A stretch of 14,669 bases of DNA from CAZXVW01 sp964644025 (GCA_964644025.1 CAZXVW010000113.1:1-14669); one strand, 5' to 3'. Positions 1 through 9,508 are shown, counted from the first letter of the stretch. Program-made: numbers and translations. Notes: generated by a model from the letters alone, not told the origin.

Positions 1-913
1 GCTGTTCGGCTACAAGGCCGCCTACGAGGCCTACGTGCTGGTCAAGGATAAGCAATGGAGCCGCCGGCTGGAAAAGTATGTCGCCTTGCTGCCCGCGCTG
101 CAGCGCGCGCTGCCGGTGCCGGCAGAATACAAGAAGGAGACGCCCGGGACGGGTTCCGACCTGAACGCTTACGACGCCATTTATTACGCGGGCGACGCGA
201 ACGCCGGCTCGAAGACCATCGCCATCAATCTGCCCAATGACGAAGAGGTGCAACTGAAGAAAGGCGCCCGGCGGCTGCAGCTCAAAAACGCCATGCGCGC
301 CAAGTTCGACAAGATTCTCGTGCCGATGGCCAATCTCCTCATTGCCCGGGACCAGCGTCCGCACATCACCTTCGACGCCTTTTTCGCCAACACGATGTTT
401 CACGAAGTGGCGCACGGGCTCGGCATCAAGAACACCATCACCGGCAAAGGCGCCGTCCGCCACGCGCTGCGCGAACAGGCCTCGGCGCTCGAAGAAGGCA
501 AGGCCGATGTGGTCGGGCTGTATATCATCACCCGGCTGAGCGAGCAGGGCGAGCTCCCCAAAGCCGACCTGATGGACAACTACGTCACCTTCCTGGCGAG
601 CATCTTCCGCTCGATCCGGTTTGGCGCCACCGAAGCGCACGCCATCGCCAACCTGATCCGCTTCAACTACTTCCGCCAGGCGGGCGCGTTCTCCCGCGAT
701 GAGGCCACCGGGACCTACCGGATCCATTTCGACAAGATGAAACGGGCGGTCAGCAGCCTTTCCGGGAAGATTCTCCGGCTGCAGGGAGACGGCGACTACG
801 ACGGCGCGGTGGCGTTTGTCCAGCGGATGGGCGTGATCGGCACGAAGCTGGAGGCTGATCTGGAGCGGGTCACTCGCGCCGGCATCCCGGTCGACGTCGT
901 CTTCGAGCAGTAA
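1..913 (+). CDS. M49-like (dipeptidyl-peptidase III-type) zinc peptidase, C-terminal part
   Basis: The frame is open from base 2 to the stop at 911-913, so the gene begins upstream of the window; 303 codons are visible. A zinc-peptidase HEVAH motif is encoded at 401-415, and a second acidic motif, EEGKAD, follows at 491-508. This pair (HExxH, then E-E-x-x-A-D about 30 residues later) supplies the zinc ligands and catalytic Glu in M49-like peptidases; classical DPP III has HELLGH and EECRAE. The rest is helical and lacks membrane segments. The family releases dipeptides from peptide N-termini or acts as a related cytoplasmic or periplasmic metallopeptidase; substrate and location cannot be judged because the N-terminus is missing. 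A GTG at 35 is only an internal codon. The gene ends 21 bases before the stop of the opposing small ORF, so the two converge. Family assignment rests on motif and context. Confidence 0.75.
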   Translation, partial: LFGYKAAYEAYVLVKDKQWSRRLEKYVALLPALQRALPVPAEYKKETPGTGSDLNAYDAIYYAGDANAGSKTIAINLPNDEEVQLKKGARRLQLKNAMRAKFDKILVPMANLLIARDQRPHITFDAFFANTMFHEVAHGLGIKNTITGKGAVRHALREQASALEEGKADVVGLYIITRLSEQGELPKADLMDNYVTFLASIFRSIRFGATEAHAIANLIRFNYFRQAGAFSRDEATGTYRIHFDKMKRAVSSLSGKILRLQGDGDYDGAVAFVQRMGVIGTKLEADLERVTRAGIPVDVVFEQ

Positions 914-934
914 GCGACCGGAGGCGAGGCGACC

Positions 935-1087
935 TTACAGGTCCTGTCTCCGGAGGAGCAGAATGGCGAGGCTCGCCGGCCAGACAATCCAGCCCGCCCA
1001 TAGCCCCGCTTGCCGCAAGGCGGCCGTCACCACGGCCGGGTCCAGGCCCCGCAGCCGGGCGTGGAACTCGGCCACCTCCGCGGTCAT
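935..1087 (-). CDS. Small single-helix membrane ORF at the end of the nos remnant
   Basis: This is a 50-residue ORF. Its ATG overlaps the stop of the preceding nosD-derived frame as ATGA (bases 1087 to 1084), the usual arrangement for coupled translation. The first half is charged (MTAEVAEFHARLRG). The second half forms one membrane helix (LWAGWIVWPASLAILLL) ending in a basic tail, RRQDL, so the C-terminus is probably cytoplasmic. I do not recognise the family. Since the neighbouring nos genes are broken, this may equally be the last piece of a larger membrane protein, for example an ABC permease from the same cluster. The ATGA overlap and reasonable codon use argue for a coding origin. Convergent with the M49-like peptidase gene. 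Confidence 0.4.
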   Translation of the reverse strand: MTAEVAEFHARLRGLDPAVVTAALRQAGLWAGWIVWPASLAILLLRRQDL

Positions 1088-1554
1088 TGCCGCAACCTCC
1101 AGGCAAGCCCGGCGCTGAGAGAAAACGCCAACAACGCGCCCAGCGCAGGCAACCAGGAACCGGAGGAACCGGGGGGATGGAACGACAGTCTCACCCCGCT
1201 AACCGGCTTCATGCGAGGCATCCCGTCCCTCTCATTACTGGAAGGCACAAGCGGGAAGCTCCTTTCGGCCAGCGACATGGCATCGGCGACCGCGCTCAGA
1301 AGAAACAGGCTCAGCAGGGGCCGGCCGACTCCGACGAGTTGGACCGGCATGTCGATCACCACCCGGCCGCGATACTCTCCCGGCGCCACCAGGATCGTGT
1401 CGCCCGGCCGGGCAGCCGCGAGCGCAGGTCCGATCGCGGCGAACCCGTCCGTTCCGCCCACCTTCAACACGTCGCCGGACGCGACGCCCGCCAGAAGCCC
1501 CAGCCACAAGGCTGCCCCGGCTGCCGCTCGCCAGTCACAAAGTCCGCTTCGCAT
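1084..1554 (-). pseudogene. nosD: nosD 5' fragment joined to unrelated membrane-protein sequence
   Basis: The frame encodes 156 residues. Residues 1-27 form a signal peptide with a hydrophobic core (AAAGAALWLGLLAG). Residues 28-80 match the start of NosD, the periplasmic right-handed beta-helix protein needed for copper-site maturation in N2O reductase: a PGDTILVAPGEY-type repeat followed by a VGVGRPLL turn. An intact NosD continues with many more beta-helix turns and is about 400 residues long. Here, from about residue 80 (near base 1317), the sequence becomes unrelated: a hydrophobic stretch, a proline/serine-rich segment and a membrane helix (WLPALGALLAFSLSAGLAW). The frame stays open across the join. 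The ATG at 1554 lies 16 bases after the stop of the NosB-like gene, consistent with an ancestral operon. The fragment cannot fold as NosD. Confidence 0.65.
1308..1322. other. Probable deletion junction inside nosD
   Basis: On the minus strand the NosD-like reading (VGVGRPLL) passes without a frame break into sequence that is no longer NosD. NosD normally continues here with a glycine-rich beta-helix turn. The exact breakpoint cannot be fixed without the parent sequence. Confidence 0.45.
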
Positions 1555-1570
1555 ATCCGGGCACCACATT

Positions 1571-2131
1571 TCAACCCGCCGGACAAGCCTGCCGTGTCCG
1601 GCGAAGGGAAACCGCCAGGGCCGCCACCAGCAGAAGGCCCAGAACCACGAGCGCGTAAGTTCCCGCGCCGGGAAAGCTCCCGATGTGAAAGTTGGCGACC
1701 TGAACGCGGCCGAAAAACGGGGGCGTGAACGGTTGCACCGTGATGGCGGCCTCAGGGTCGAGATTGTATCCGTACTGGTAGAGACGGTTATAGAAGGTCC
1801 GGACGGAGAAGACGCCAAAGTAGAAATAGAGCACGGTGACATCCACCAGGTCCCGCAAGTTGCCGAAAACAGCGGCCCGGAGCAAGAGCAGCCCGAGGAA
1901 GCCAATCACGAAAGGCATCCAGACAAACTCGGCGAAGTCGCTCTCCAGCAGCGGCCTCATGCCGATGTAGTGGTTCAGGGAGTTGATTTCGCGGAGGTCG
2001 TCCCGCTCCCCGGTGCGCTGGCCCTCCAGATGATCCACGTGGATGGACAGGCGCAACGGATTGGGGTACTGGTTCGACTGAAATGACATGGTCCAGAGGG
2101 GGAAATGGAAGGCGAACGGAATAGCGAGCAT
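1571..2131 (-). CDS. NosB-like polytopic membrane protein of the nos cluster, 5' end lost
   Basis: The ORF gives 186 residues from an internal ATG at 2131, and the frame is open further upstream to the junction with nosZ near 2148. Four hydrophobic segments are visible at about residues 1-15 (incomplete), 68-90, 94-115 and 156-176. Between them lie a polar loop with the motif SLNHYIGM (51-58) and an extracytoplasmic stretch with PFTPPFFG and VANFHIGS. Clade II nos clusters, such as that of Wolinella, have a membrane protein (NosB) between nosZ and nosD, and this gene sits exactly there. Its role in N2O reduction is not well defined. The natural start, with part of the first helix, is missing, and no Shine-Dalgarno sequence precedes the ATG used here. 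The 3' end is intact and is followed 16 bases later by the nosD start. The NosB name rests on position and topology. Confidence 0.6.
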   Translation of the reverse strand: MLAIPFAFHFPLWTMSFQSNQYPNPLRLSIHVDHLEGQRTGERDDLREINSLNHYIGMRPLLESDFAEFVWMPFVIGFLGLLLLRAAVFGNLRDLVDVTVLYFYFGVFSVRTFYNRLYQYGYNLDPEAAITVQPFTPPFFGRVQVANFHIGSFPGAGTYALVVLGLLLVAALAVSLRRTRQACPAG

Positions 2132-2136
2132 GGCGG

Positions 2137-2148
2137 CGAGCAGAAGTT
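2137..2148. other. Deletion junction fusing nosZ to the NosB-like gene
   Basis: Read on the minus strand, nosZ ends in the CuA motif YYCTNFCS. Bases within this stretch also read, in another frame, as QLLLA, which leads straight into the first helix of the NosB-like protein. About ten bases fit both genes, so the breakpoint is hidden in a short shared sequence. The nosZ frame then runs 53 residues out of frame through the NosB-like gene to a stop at 1975-1977. Confidence 0.65.
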
Positions 2149-3167
2149 GGTGCAGTAATAAGGGAAGACCCCGCGCCTGCTGGCCACGAAAGTCACCCGC
2201 TTGGTTTCTCCAGGGTCCACTACGACGTTGATGTTGTAACCGCTCAGCCCGAAGCCGTGCAGTTCATCGGTGGTCTGCTCGATGTTGGTGATGTGCACGG
2301 TCACCGTATCGCCCCGGCGCACCTCCACGGCGGTGGGCCACATGGTGGAGCGAACCACGGCCATTTTGACGTCCACCTTGTTCCCGGAGCGTGTCACCCC
2401 GGCTTGCTCGACGCTCTTGATCGCCATGGGGTCCGTGTTCTCATCGAGCGGATAGACCTCGATGGGCTTGAGCAGACCGGCGGGACAGGCCTGGGCGTAG
2501 TGCGGCTCCGGCTCGGTGAAGGCGTCGTAAAGCAGCTTCATCTTCTCGCCGCTGATATCGATGAGCTGGCTGGACTCGGGCTGGCTCGGGCCGACGTTCA
2601 GGTGCCGCCCGTGGGAAAGCTTGTTCAGGGCGATCACGTAATCTCCTGAGGGCTTCATCGAGTCCCCGCCCGGCACTAACAAGTGCCCGATGTTATAGGC
2701 CACCGGGATGGTGTCGAGCACCTCCCCGGTTTTCGGGTCCCACTTGGCCACGGCGCTGTCGATGAACAAGCTCGTATAAGCGTAGCCCCGGTCATCGAAC
2801 TGGGTGTGCAAGGGCCCCAGCCCGATTTGCACTTCGCGCTCCATCACGCTCTCATACTTCAGAACCGGGATTCCGGCCTCGTCGCCGATAAAGTCCTTGT
2901 TCTGAATGGCCGCGAGCATTTTGTCGAAACTGAAGACCGTGGTAATGGCCTCCAGCTTGCCGCTGGTGACAAAATAGGCGCCGTCCGGCGAGAAGTCCAC
3001 GCCGTGGGGGCTTTTGGCCACCGGAACCAGGTAAGCAATCCCTTGCACCTTGCCCGGATCGATGACATCCACCCCTCCAATCTTGGAAGCCTTGCCCGCG
3101 GCGGCCGCCTGCTGGGCGGCTTTCCAGTTGACGAGAATGGCGTAATCGCGGTCGTTGGCGCTGGCGG

Positions 3168-3172
3168 TTTTT
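3168..3172 (-). other. Frameshift site in nosZ at an A5 run
   Basis: On the minus strand the reading CYNSERATGQLE ends at a run of five A (T on the plus strand). The downstream reading KTASANDRDYAILVNW is in the next frame. One added A would join them into a normal NosZ sequence. This is a one-base deletion, a sequencing homopolymer error, or, less likely, a slippage site. Confidence 0.75.
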
Positions 3173-3529
3173 CCAGTTGGCCCGTAGCTCGCTCGGAGTT
3201 GTAGCAGGTCCACGCGGCCCAGTCGGCGGAAGGCCCCCGGCCCGCCGAACCGAGGTCCCAGTCAAACGGAGGCGTGACGATCTCGAAACCCATCGAGAGG
3301 TTTCCGGTACCGGCATCCACCTTTACCGCCCCCACCAGGCCGTTGTACCGGGTCGCGTAATCTTCTATGGAAGCGTAAGTGCCGTAAGGGATCGGGAATA
3401 ACCCGCTCGGCGAACCAGTGAACACACCGGCAACGATTCCCTTGATGCGCGGCCTCGCAGCCCCAAAGGCGGTCATGGGACGTGACCCCCTCCCCGTCCC
3501 ATTGTCGAAGCGTGGGCCGGGCATTCGGC

Positions 3530-5665
<2,136 letters not shown>

Positions 5666-5670
5666 TCCAT

Positions 5671-5676
5671 CCTCCC
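5671..5676 (-). promoter_or_regulatory. Ribosome binding site that fixes the S9 peptidase start
   Basis: GGGAGG on the minus strand is five bases from the ATG at 5665. It supports the shorter start, whose first residues form the signal peptide, over the ATG at 5710. Confidence 0.65.
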
Positions 5677-5732
5677 GATCAGCAGCGCGTTCCGGCCGCG
5701 TTGAACCCAAGCATGGGAGCGCGCTGGAATCG

Positions 5733-5738
5733 AGTATA
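5733..5738 (-). promoter_or_regulatory. Possible -10 element for the S9 peptidase gene
   Basis: The divergent gap between the S9 peptidase and the holin-like gene contains TATACT on the minus strand, one mismatch from consensus. No good -35 hexamer lies 16-18 bases upstream, so this is a weak candidate only. No convincing promoter for the rightward gene was found in the gap. Confidence 0.25.
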
Positions 5739-5792
5739 CACGCCCCTTGCCTTCACTGGAAGCAATACAATTACCGCAGGAGGAACACTACG

Positions 5793-6062
5793 ATGAAACT
5801 TTCGGTGAAGGCGCTGGCCATTGCCGGCGCGCTGATTTGGGGCGGCGCAATTCTGCTGGTGGGTCTTGGAGGTCTCCTCATCCCGACATACGGAGCGGCC
5901 TTCCTGGATGTTGTGAGTTCCATTTACCCGGGCTATCACGCTGCCGGCGGACTGTTGGATACGCTGGTCGGGACGGGATACGGGCTGCTCGATGGCGCCA
6001 TCGGCGGCGCCCTGGTGGCCTGGATCTATAACGTGGTCGCGGGAAAGCAGCCCGCGGGGTGA
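5793..6062 (+). CDS. Small two-helix membrane protein (family often labelled bacteriophage holin)
   Basis: The 89-residue protein has two hydrophobic segments, about residues 5-30 (VKALAIAGALIWGGAILLVG) and 58-80 (a glycine-rich GYGLLDGAIGGALVAWIY stretch), joined by a short polar loop with YPGYH. A strong GCAGGAGGA ribosome site ends about ten bases before the ATG. An in-frame upstream extension exists, but it overlaps the divergent gene and lacks a ribosome site. Proteins with this layout (MKL-x-VKALA start, Y-G-x-x-D-G-x-I-G-G second helix) are widespread in bacterial chromosomes and are often annotated as holins, although no phage genes are near here. Real function unknown; the conserved glycines suggest helix packing or oligomerisation. 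It converges on the uroporphyrinogen-decarboxylase-family gene with a gap of ten bases. Confidence 0.8.
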   Translation: MKLSVKALAIAGALIWGGAILLVGLGGLLIPTYGAAFLDVVSSIYPGYHAAGGLLDTLVGTGYGLLDGAIGGALVAWIYNVVAGKQPAG

Positions 6063-6072
6063 TGGAGCGCTC

Positions 6073-7506
6073 TCAGTAGCTCAGCAGCACGTGCCAGATG
6101 TAGAGGTACGCCAGACCTTCAATGTCGTTCCATACCCGGCGCACCAATTCGGCGTCGCCCAGGATGGGCGGCAGTTCCTTGGCCTTCTCCTCCCACGGGA
6201 AGCAGACACCGGGCGGCACTTTGGGCGCCGTCACCCAGGCGGGCCATTCCGGAGCTTCGCCGCCGGCGGGGGACGGTGGCGGCGTTTCGCCTGACGGCGA
6301 TGAAGGCGACCGGTACACGCCGTATTCCAGCACCGCCTCGTCCATCGCCTTCATGTTCTCAATGGCGGCATCGTTCTGGATGATCGCGCTGGCATCCATG
6401 ATGTAGCCGCCTTCGGCCCCGATGCTCTCGATCAGCTTCCGGCAGTGCTGGCGCACCTCCTCGGGCTTGCCGTAAGCGAGCAGGGCATTGGGCACGCCGC
6501 CGCTCAAACAAAACTTGTTCCCCAACACGCGACCCACCTTTTCCGGGTCGCCCCGGTCGATGTGGTAAACAATGCTCCCGGCGGGCAACTCAGCGAAACG
6601 GTCCAGGTGCGCGTCCCAGTTGCCCTCGGCGTAGAAAAGCACCTGGTTGCCCTGCGCCCAGATTGCCTCGACGATCGGTTTGAGCGTCGGCCAGAAGATC
6701 TGGTCGAAATGCTCGTAGGAAATCATGGGAACGCAGCTCCGGTGCATCCAGATGGGGACGGGAACGGCTTTCGCCGGGTCGGCGCTGGTGAGCGCAATGT
6801 AGGCGAGGTGCGGCATCAGCGCCCGGCACGCCTGCAGGACCTTTTCCGGGATCTCCACGAGATCGGACGCCAGGCCGACGTAACCCCGGAGCTTGTCCGC
6901 GAGGATGTCCAGCGGCGCCTTGAGCATCCCGCTGATGGCGGAGACGGTGCCGCACTCGCGGCGCATGCGCTCGATCTGCGGGCCGAAGGCGGTGAAATAG
7001 CTCAGCATCGCCATACCGCCCTTGACGAAGGAGAGGTTGTTGCGGTAGGAGACCGGCGCGCCCTTCGCGCTCACCTCGGTGGTGACACGGGGCAGCCAAG
7101 TCTCATAAAGGAACCGGGTGGGATCTTCGATCAGCTCGTCGTAGTCTTCGCGCCTCATGAAGGCGTCCTCGACGGGCGGCTCGCGGTACTGGAAGCCGAC
7201 GTCCGGGCCGACGTCGATGCCCGGCACGCCGTAGTAGCGCAGGCCGATCGCCTGGGTCAGTCCGGTCCAGACGTAGACCATGTTCGGCACCGCGGCGTCC
7301 CAATCGAAATCCCGGCAACACCGGATGACCGCCTCGAAGGCCTTCCGATAATCGTGGGTGACTTCCTGGCAAGTGAAGCCGGCGTACTTGGCGGTGATTT
7401 CAGCGGCGAATGGACGAAGCGGAACGCGGTCCGGCATCCCGTTCCGCATGGCCGTGACGTAACGGTCCAGGCGTTCCTGGTACAGTTGCTCCGGATCTTT
7501 CTTCAT
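6073..7506 (-). CDS. Uroporphyrinogen decarboxylase (URO-D) superfamily protein, MtaA/MtbA-like type
   Basis: The 477-residue cytoplasmic protein opens with RYVTAMRNGMPDRVPL, typical of the non-haem URO-D superfamily, and lacks the RQAGR motif of true haem-pathway HemE. Barrel motifs follow: EGNWDAHLDRF (from 294), YHIDRGD (314-320), CLSGGVP (333-339) and GGYIMDASA (from 366). Characterised relatives transfer methyl groups from corrinoid proteins or take part in demethylation; others have no known role. No corrinoid protein or methyltransferase is visible here, so the substrate is unknown. A Pro/Ser/Gly-rich linker (about 399-420) is followed by a 55-residue Trp-rich tail ending IWHVLLSY, which the core fold does not need. 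A GAGG site lies shortly before the ATG. It is the last gene of the four-gene minus-strand block, 78 bases after the DUF1080 gene. Confidence 0.9.
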   Translation of the reverse strand: MKKDPEQLYQERLDRYVTAMRNGMPDRVPLRPFAAEITAKYAGFTCQEVTHDYRKAFEAVIRCCRDFDWDAAVPNMVYVWTGLTQAIGLRYYGVPGIDVGPDVGFQYREPPVEDAFMRREDYDELIEDPTRFLYETWLPRVTTEVSAKGAPVSYRNNLSFVKGGMAMLSYFTAFGPQIERMRRECGTVSAISGMLKAPLDILADKLRGYVGLASDLVEIPEKVLQACRALMPHLAYIALTSADPAKAVPVPIWMHRSCVPMISYEHFDQIFWPTLKPIVEAIWAQGNQVLFYAEGNWDAHLDRFAELPAGSIVYHIDRGDPEKVGRVLGNKFCLSGGVPNALLAYGKPEEVRQHCRKLIESIGAEGGYIMDASAIIQNDAAIENMKAMDEAVLEYGVYRSPSSPSGETPPPSPAGGEAPEWPAWVTAPKVPPGVCFPWEEKAKELPPILGDAELVRRVWNDIEGLAYLYIWHVLLSY

Positions 7507-7584
7507 GGCTGTCCTCGAATTGTACAGTCACTTGCGCGCACGCTGTGTCTGCCGCTGCGCGCGCGGATCCCGCCGGCCTGCTCT

Positions 7585-8208
7585 TTACAAAGGCAACAGA
7601 CGGACGTTGCGCACCCGCACTTCCATGCCGGCAAACTTCTTGCCCGGATGCACCTGGATGCCGATGCTTCCCGGACCGGGGATCGTGTTGTCGCGAACGT
7701 CGACCACTTTCTTCCCGTTCTGCTCGATGACGATCCGATCGCCAACCGCCCGGATGCGCAGGCTGTTCCAGCCGTCTTTGTGGACCGTCGCCGGGTCCCG
7801 GTTCTCCGCGATGAACTTCTTGCCGGGGCAGTAAAGCGACCCGGAGAGAATGCCCGGTTGACTCGCTTGATCCAGAAAATCCGCCTGGTAAGCTTTCCCG
7901 CGGCCGGAGTAGCGGAACCAGATCCCGCTGTTGCCGGGCCAGCGCATTTTCCAGTCGAGCTGCAGCTCGAAATCGGCCCACTGCCCGACGGTGAACAGGT
8001 CACCGGGCGCTTCTCCCGGCCCCTGCCGGCCGACGATGGCGCCGTCTTCCACTCGCCAGTCCGCCTTGCCTTCCGCCCTCCAGCCGTTCAAGGTGCGGCC
8101 GTCGAACAACGTCAGCCAGCCGCTCTGGGCCGCCGGCACGCGTCTGCAGAAAAAGCCCGCGCCGAGGGCCGCGAGAAATTCCCGTCTTCGCGGATACAGT
8201 TGCATCAT
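7585..8208 (-). CDS. DUF1080 / 3-keto-disaccharide hydrolase domain protein, Tat-exported
   Basis: The 207-residue protein has a twin-arginine signal, RRREFL (7-12), then a hydrophobic run and a likely cleavage site near PAAQ, so it should act in the periplasm as a folded protein. The mature part is a single concanavalin-like domain of the PF06439 type: LFDGRTLNGW, WRVEDGAIVG, GNSGIWFR (92-99), GWNSLRIRAVGDRI and PGSIGIQVHPG. Members studied cleave glycosides whose sugar has been oxidised at C3. The gene lies 43 bases after the Gfo/Idh/MocA oxidoreductase gene, the enzyme class that makes such 3-keto sugars, so a two-step reaction is likely (inference). Two adjacent ATG codons (8208 and 8205) follow an AGGA site; the choice does not alter the mature protein. 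The length is normal for a single-domain member. Confidence 0.92.
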   Translation of the reverse strand: MMQLYPRRREFLAALGAGFFCRRVPAAQSGWLTLFDGRTLNGWRAEGKADWRVEDGAIVGRQGPGEAPGDLFTVGQWADFELQLDWKMRWPGNSGIWFRYSGRGKAYQADFLDQASQPGILSGSLYCPGKKFIAENRDPATVHKDGWNSLRIRAVGDRIVIEQNGKKVVDVRDNTIPGPGSIGIQVHPGKKFAGMEVRVRNVRLLPL

Positions 8209-8251
8209 ATGGTATTCCTGCCTTTCCGTAAAATCATACCCCGGCGGCCGC

Positions 8252-9508
8252 TCAGGTCAGAGGCGGCAGTTCGTAACCCTTCCGGCGCGCCCGCGAAAGC
8301 ATCCAGTTGGCTTCCTCGTCGCCGAGGAACTTTTCCGCCCGTGGGTCCCACTTCAGTCTCCGGCCCACCGTGCGGCAAATGTTCACCAGGTGGCAGAGAG
8401 TTGAGGAGCGGTGACCGATCTCCACATCCGCGTTCGGCCGCTTCCTCGACCGGATGCAGTCGAAGAAATTCCGCAGGTGGAACCGCATTTCCCCGGGACC
8501 TTCCTTTGTAATGGGAGGTGCGCCTTTCTTCAGCTCCGGCGGGTCGGCGGTGAAATCGCCCCGCAGGATCTGAATCCGCCCTTCCGTACCGACGAAGATC
8601 GCGCCAAGCTGCTGGTGGTCCCGGATGATCTCCTGCTCGAGCTTCAGCAGCGTGCCGCTGGCGTACCGGGCGGTAACAGTGCGGCGCAAGCCCGGCGCTT
8701 CCGATTTTCCCAGCCAGATTTCCACGGGACCGGTATGGTCAGTACCGAGCGCCGCCTGCACTTGGTCGAGCGCATGTGCCCCCCAGCCGGTAACGCCCCA
8801 GGACAGCCCGCCGCCGTCGTAGGCCCACCACTGCCCCCAGCGCCGGTGCAGTTGCGGGTGGTAAGGGCGGAGTTCGGTCTGGTTGCACCACTGGTCCCAA
8901 TCGAGCCCCGCTGGCGCCGGGTAGGCCATGTGCGGCGTCCAGCCCTCGGGGCTGATGAAATTACAGGCGATCACTTCCTTGATCTTCCCGATCTTGCCGC
9001 TGCTGACCAGCTTGCTGGCATAGATATTGATCGGCATGGAGCGCTGCTGCGTGCCAATCTGCACGACGCGCTGGTGGCGCCGGGCGAACCGCGTCAGCAC
9101 GCGGCCCTCCTCCACCGTCAGGCTCATGGGCTTCTCCGCGTAAACGTCGAGGCCCGCCTGGATGGCGTGGATGCAAATCAGCACGCGGGCATGGGTGGTC
9201 GTCTCGACAAACACTCCATCCAGCTTTTCCTTCTCGAACATCCGGCGGTAGTCGTGGTAGCTGTTCCAGCGCTGGTTGGCCGGCTGGATCTTGGCCGTCT
9301 CCTGGAGCGAGCCGTCATAGATGTCGGCCACCGCCGCGATGCGCGCCTCGCCGAAATCGGAGTGCTGCAGCAGCCACCTCGCGCGACGGCCCACGCCGAT
9401 GAAGCCCACCGTGACCCGGTCATTGGCGCCGAGCACGGTGGAAGCCGCCACGTAAGGAAACGCTACCGCGCCTCCCGTCGAAGTTCTCAAAAACTCTCGT
9501 CGCTTCAT
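8252..9508 (-). CDS. Gfo/Idh/MocA family oxidoreductase, Tat-exported
   Basis: The 418-residue protein begins with a twin-arginine signal (RREFLRTS, from residue 3) and a hydrophobic run ending near AASTVLGA. A Rossmann fold follows with the dinucleotide-binding GFIGVG (35-40). EKPMSL (125-130) contains the family's conserved catalytic-region lysine, Lys126, and GWGAHALDQV contains His245 and Asp248 at the substrate site. The length and C-terminal beta-sheet domain fit the long, secreted subgroup common in Acidobacteriota and Planctomycetota. Family enzymes use NAD(P) to oxidise or reduce a sugar hydroxyl; some act as cofactor-recycling glycosidases. As Tat exports folded proteins, the cofactor is presumably bound before export. 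With the adjacent DUF1080 enzyme, oxidation at C3 of a glycoside is the likely step; the sugar is unknown. An AAGGTAAGGA site precedes the ATG. Confidence 0.95.
   Translation of the reverse strand: MKRREFLRTSTGGAVAFPYVAASTVLGANDRVTVGFIGVGRRARWLLQHSDFGEARIAAVADIYDGSLQETAKIQPANQRWNSYHDYRRMFEKEKLDGVFVETTTHARVLICIHAIQAGLDVYAEKPMSLTVEEGRVLTRFARRHQRVVQIGTQQRSMPINIYASKLVSSGKIGKIKEVIACNFISPEGWTPHMAYPAPAGLDWDQWCNQTELRPYHPQLHRRWGQWWAYDGGGLSWGVTGWGAHALDQVQAALGTDHTGPVEIWLGKSEAPGLRRTVTARYASGTLLKLEQEIIRDHQQLGAIFVGTEGRIQILRGDFTADPPELKKGAPPITKEGPGEMRFHLRNFFDCIRSRKRPNADVEIGHRSSTLCHLVNICRTVGRRLKWDPRAEKFLGDEEANWMLSRARRKGYELPPLT

Larger units (their letters stand above)
2137..3476 (-). pseudogene. nosZ: Nitrous oxide reductase nosZ (clade II type), truncated at both ends and frameshifted
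   Basis: NosZ reduces N2O to N2 in the periplasm using a CuZ centre in a seven-bladed propeller and a CuA centre in a C-terminal cupredoxin domain. Signature stretches include FDWDLGSAGRGPS, CYNSERATG, KSPHGVDFSPDG, GPLHTQFD, YNIGHL, LSHGRHLNVGPSQPESSQL, EPEPHYAQ and YYCTNFCS. Four CuZ-type histidines remain; the N-terminal His pair and the next His ligand, normally preceding this region, are absent. Of the CuA site, one His (ELHGFG) and both Cys (CTNFC) remain, but the following His and Met are deleted. The frame shifts by one base at 3168-3172. About 1.34 kb is left, against roughly 1.9-2.0 kb for a full gene. The ATG at 3476 follows a GGAGGGGG run, but the encoded start lacks a signal peptide. 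As written, it cannot encode an active enzyme. Confidence 0.9.

Noticed and set aside
914..934. Terminator between the M49-like peptidase and the opposing small ORF
   Set aside because: The gap is only 21 bases and shows no convincing stem followed by a T-run.
3160..3180. Programmed -1 frameshift in nosZ
   Set aside because: The A run could allow slippage, but NosZ is not known to use it, and the gene is truncated at both ends anyway.
5793..6062. Prophage remnant suggested by the holin-like protein
   Set aside because: No other phage-like gene, integrase or attachment repeat is nearby, and this family is common on ordinary chromosomes.
7530..7562. Pair of GCGCGC-rich stretches between the URO-D and DUF1080 genes as a terminator
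   Set aside because: The repeats are simple GC alternations with no T-run; pairing is not specific enough to claim a function.
6445..8511. Long open frame on the + strand across the URO-D, DUF1080 and oxidoreductase genes
   Set aside because: It spans three well-identified opposite-strand genes and their gaps, and its sequence is low-complexity Arg/Pro/Ala without domains.
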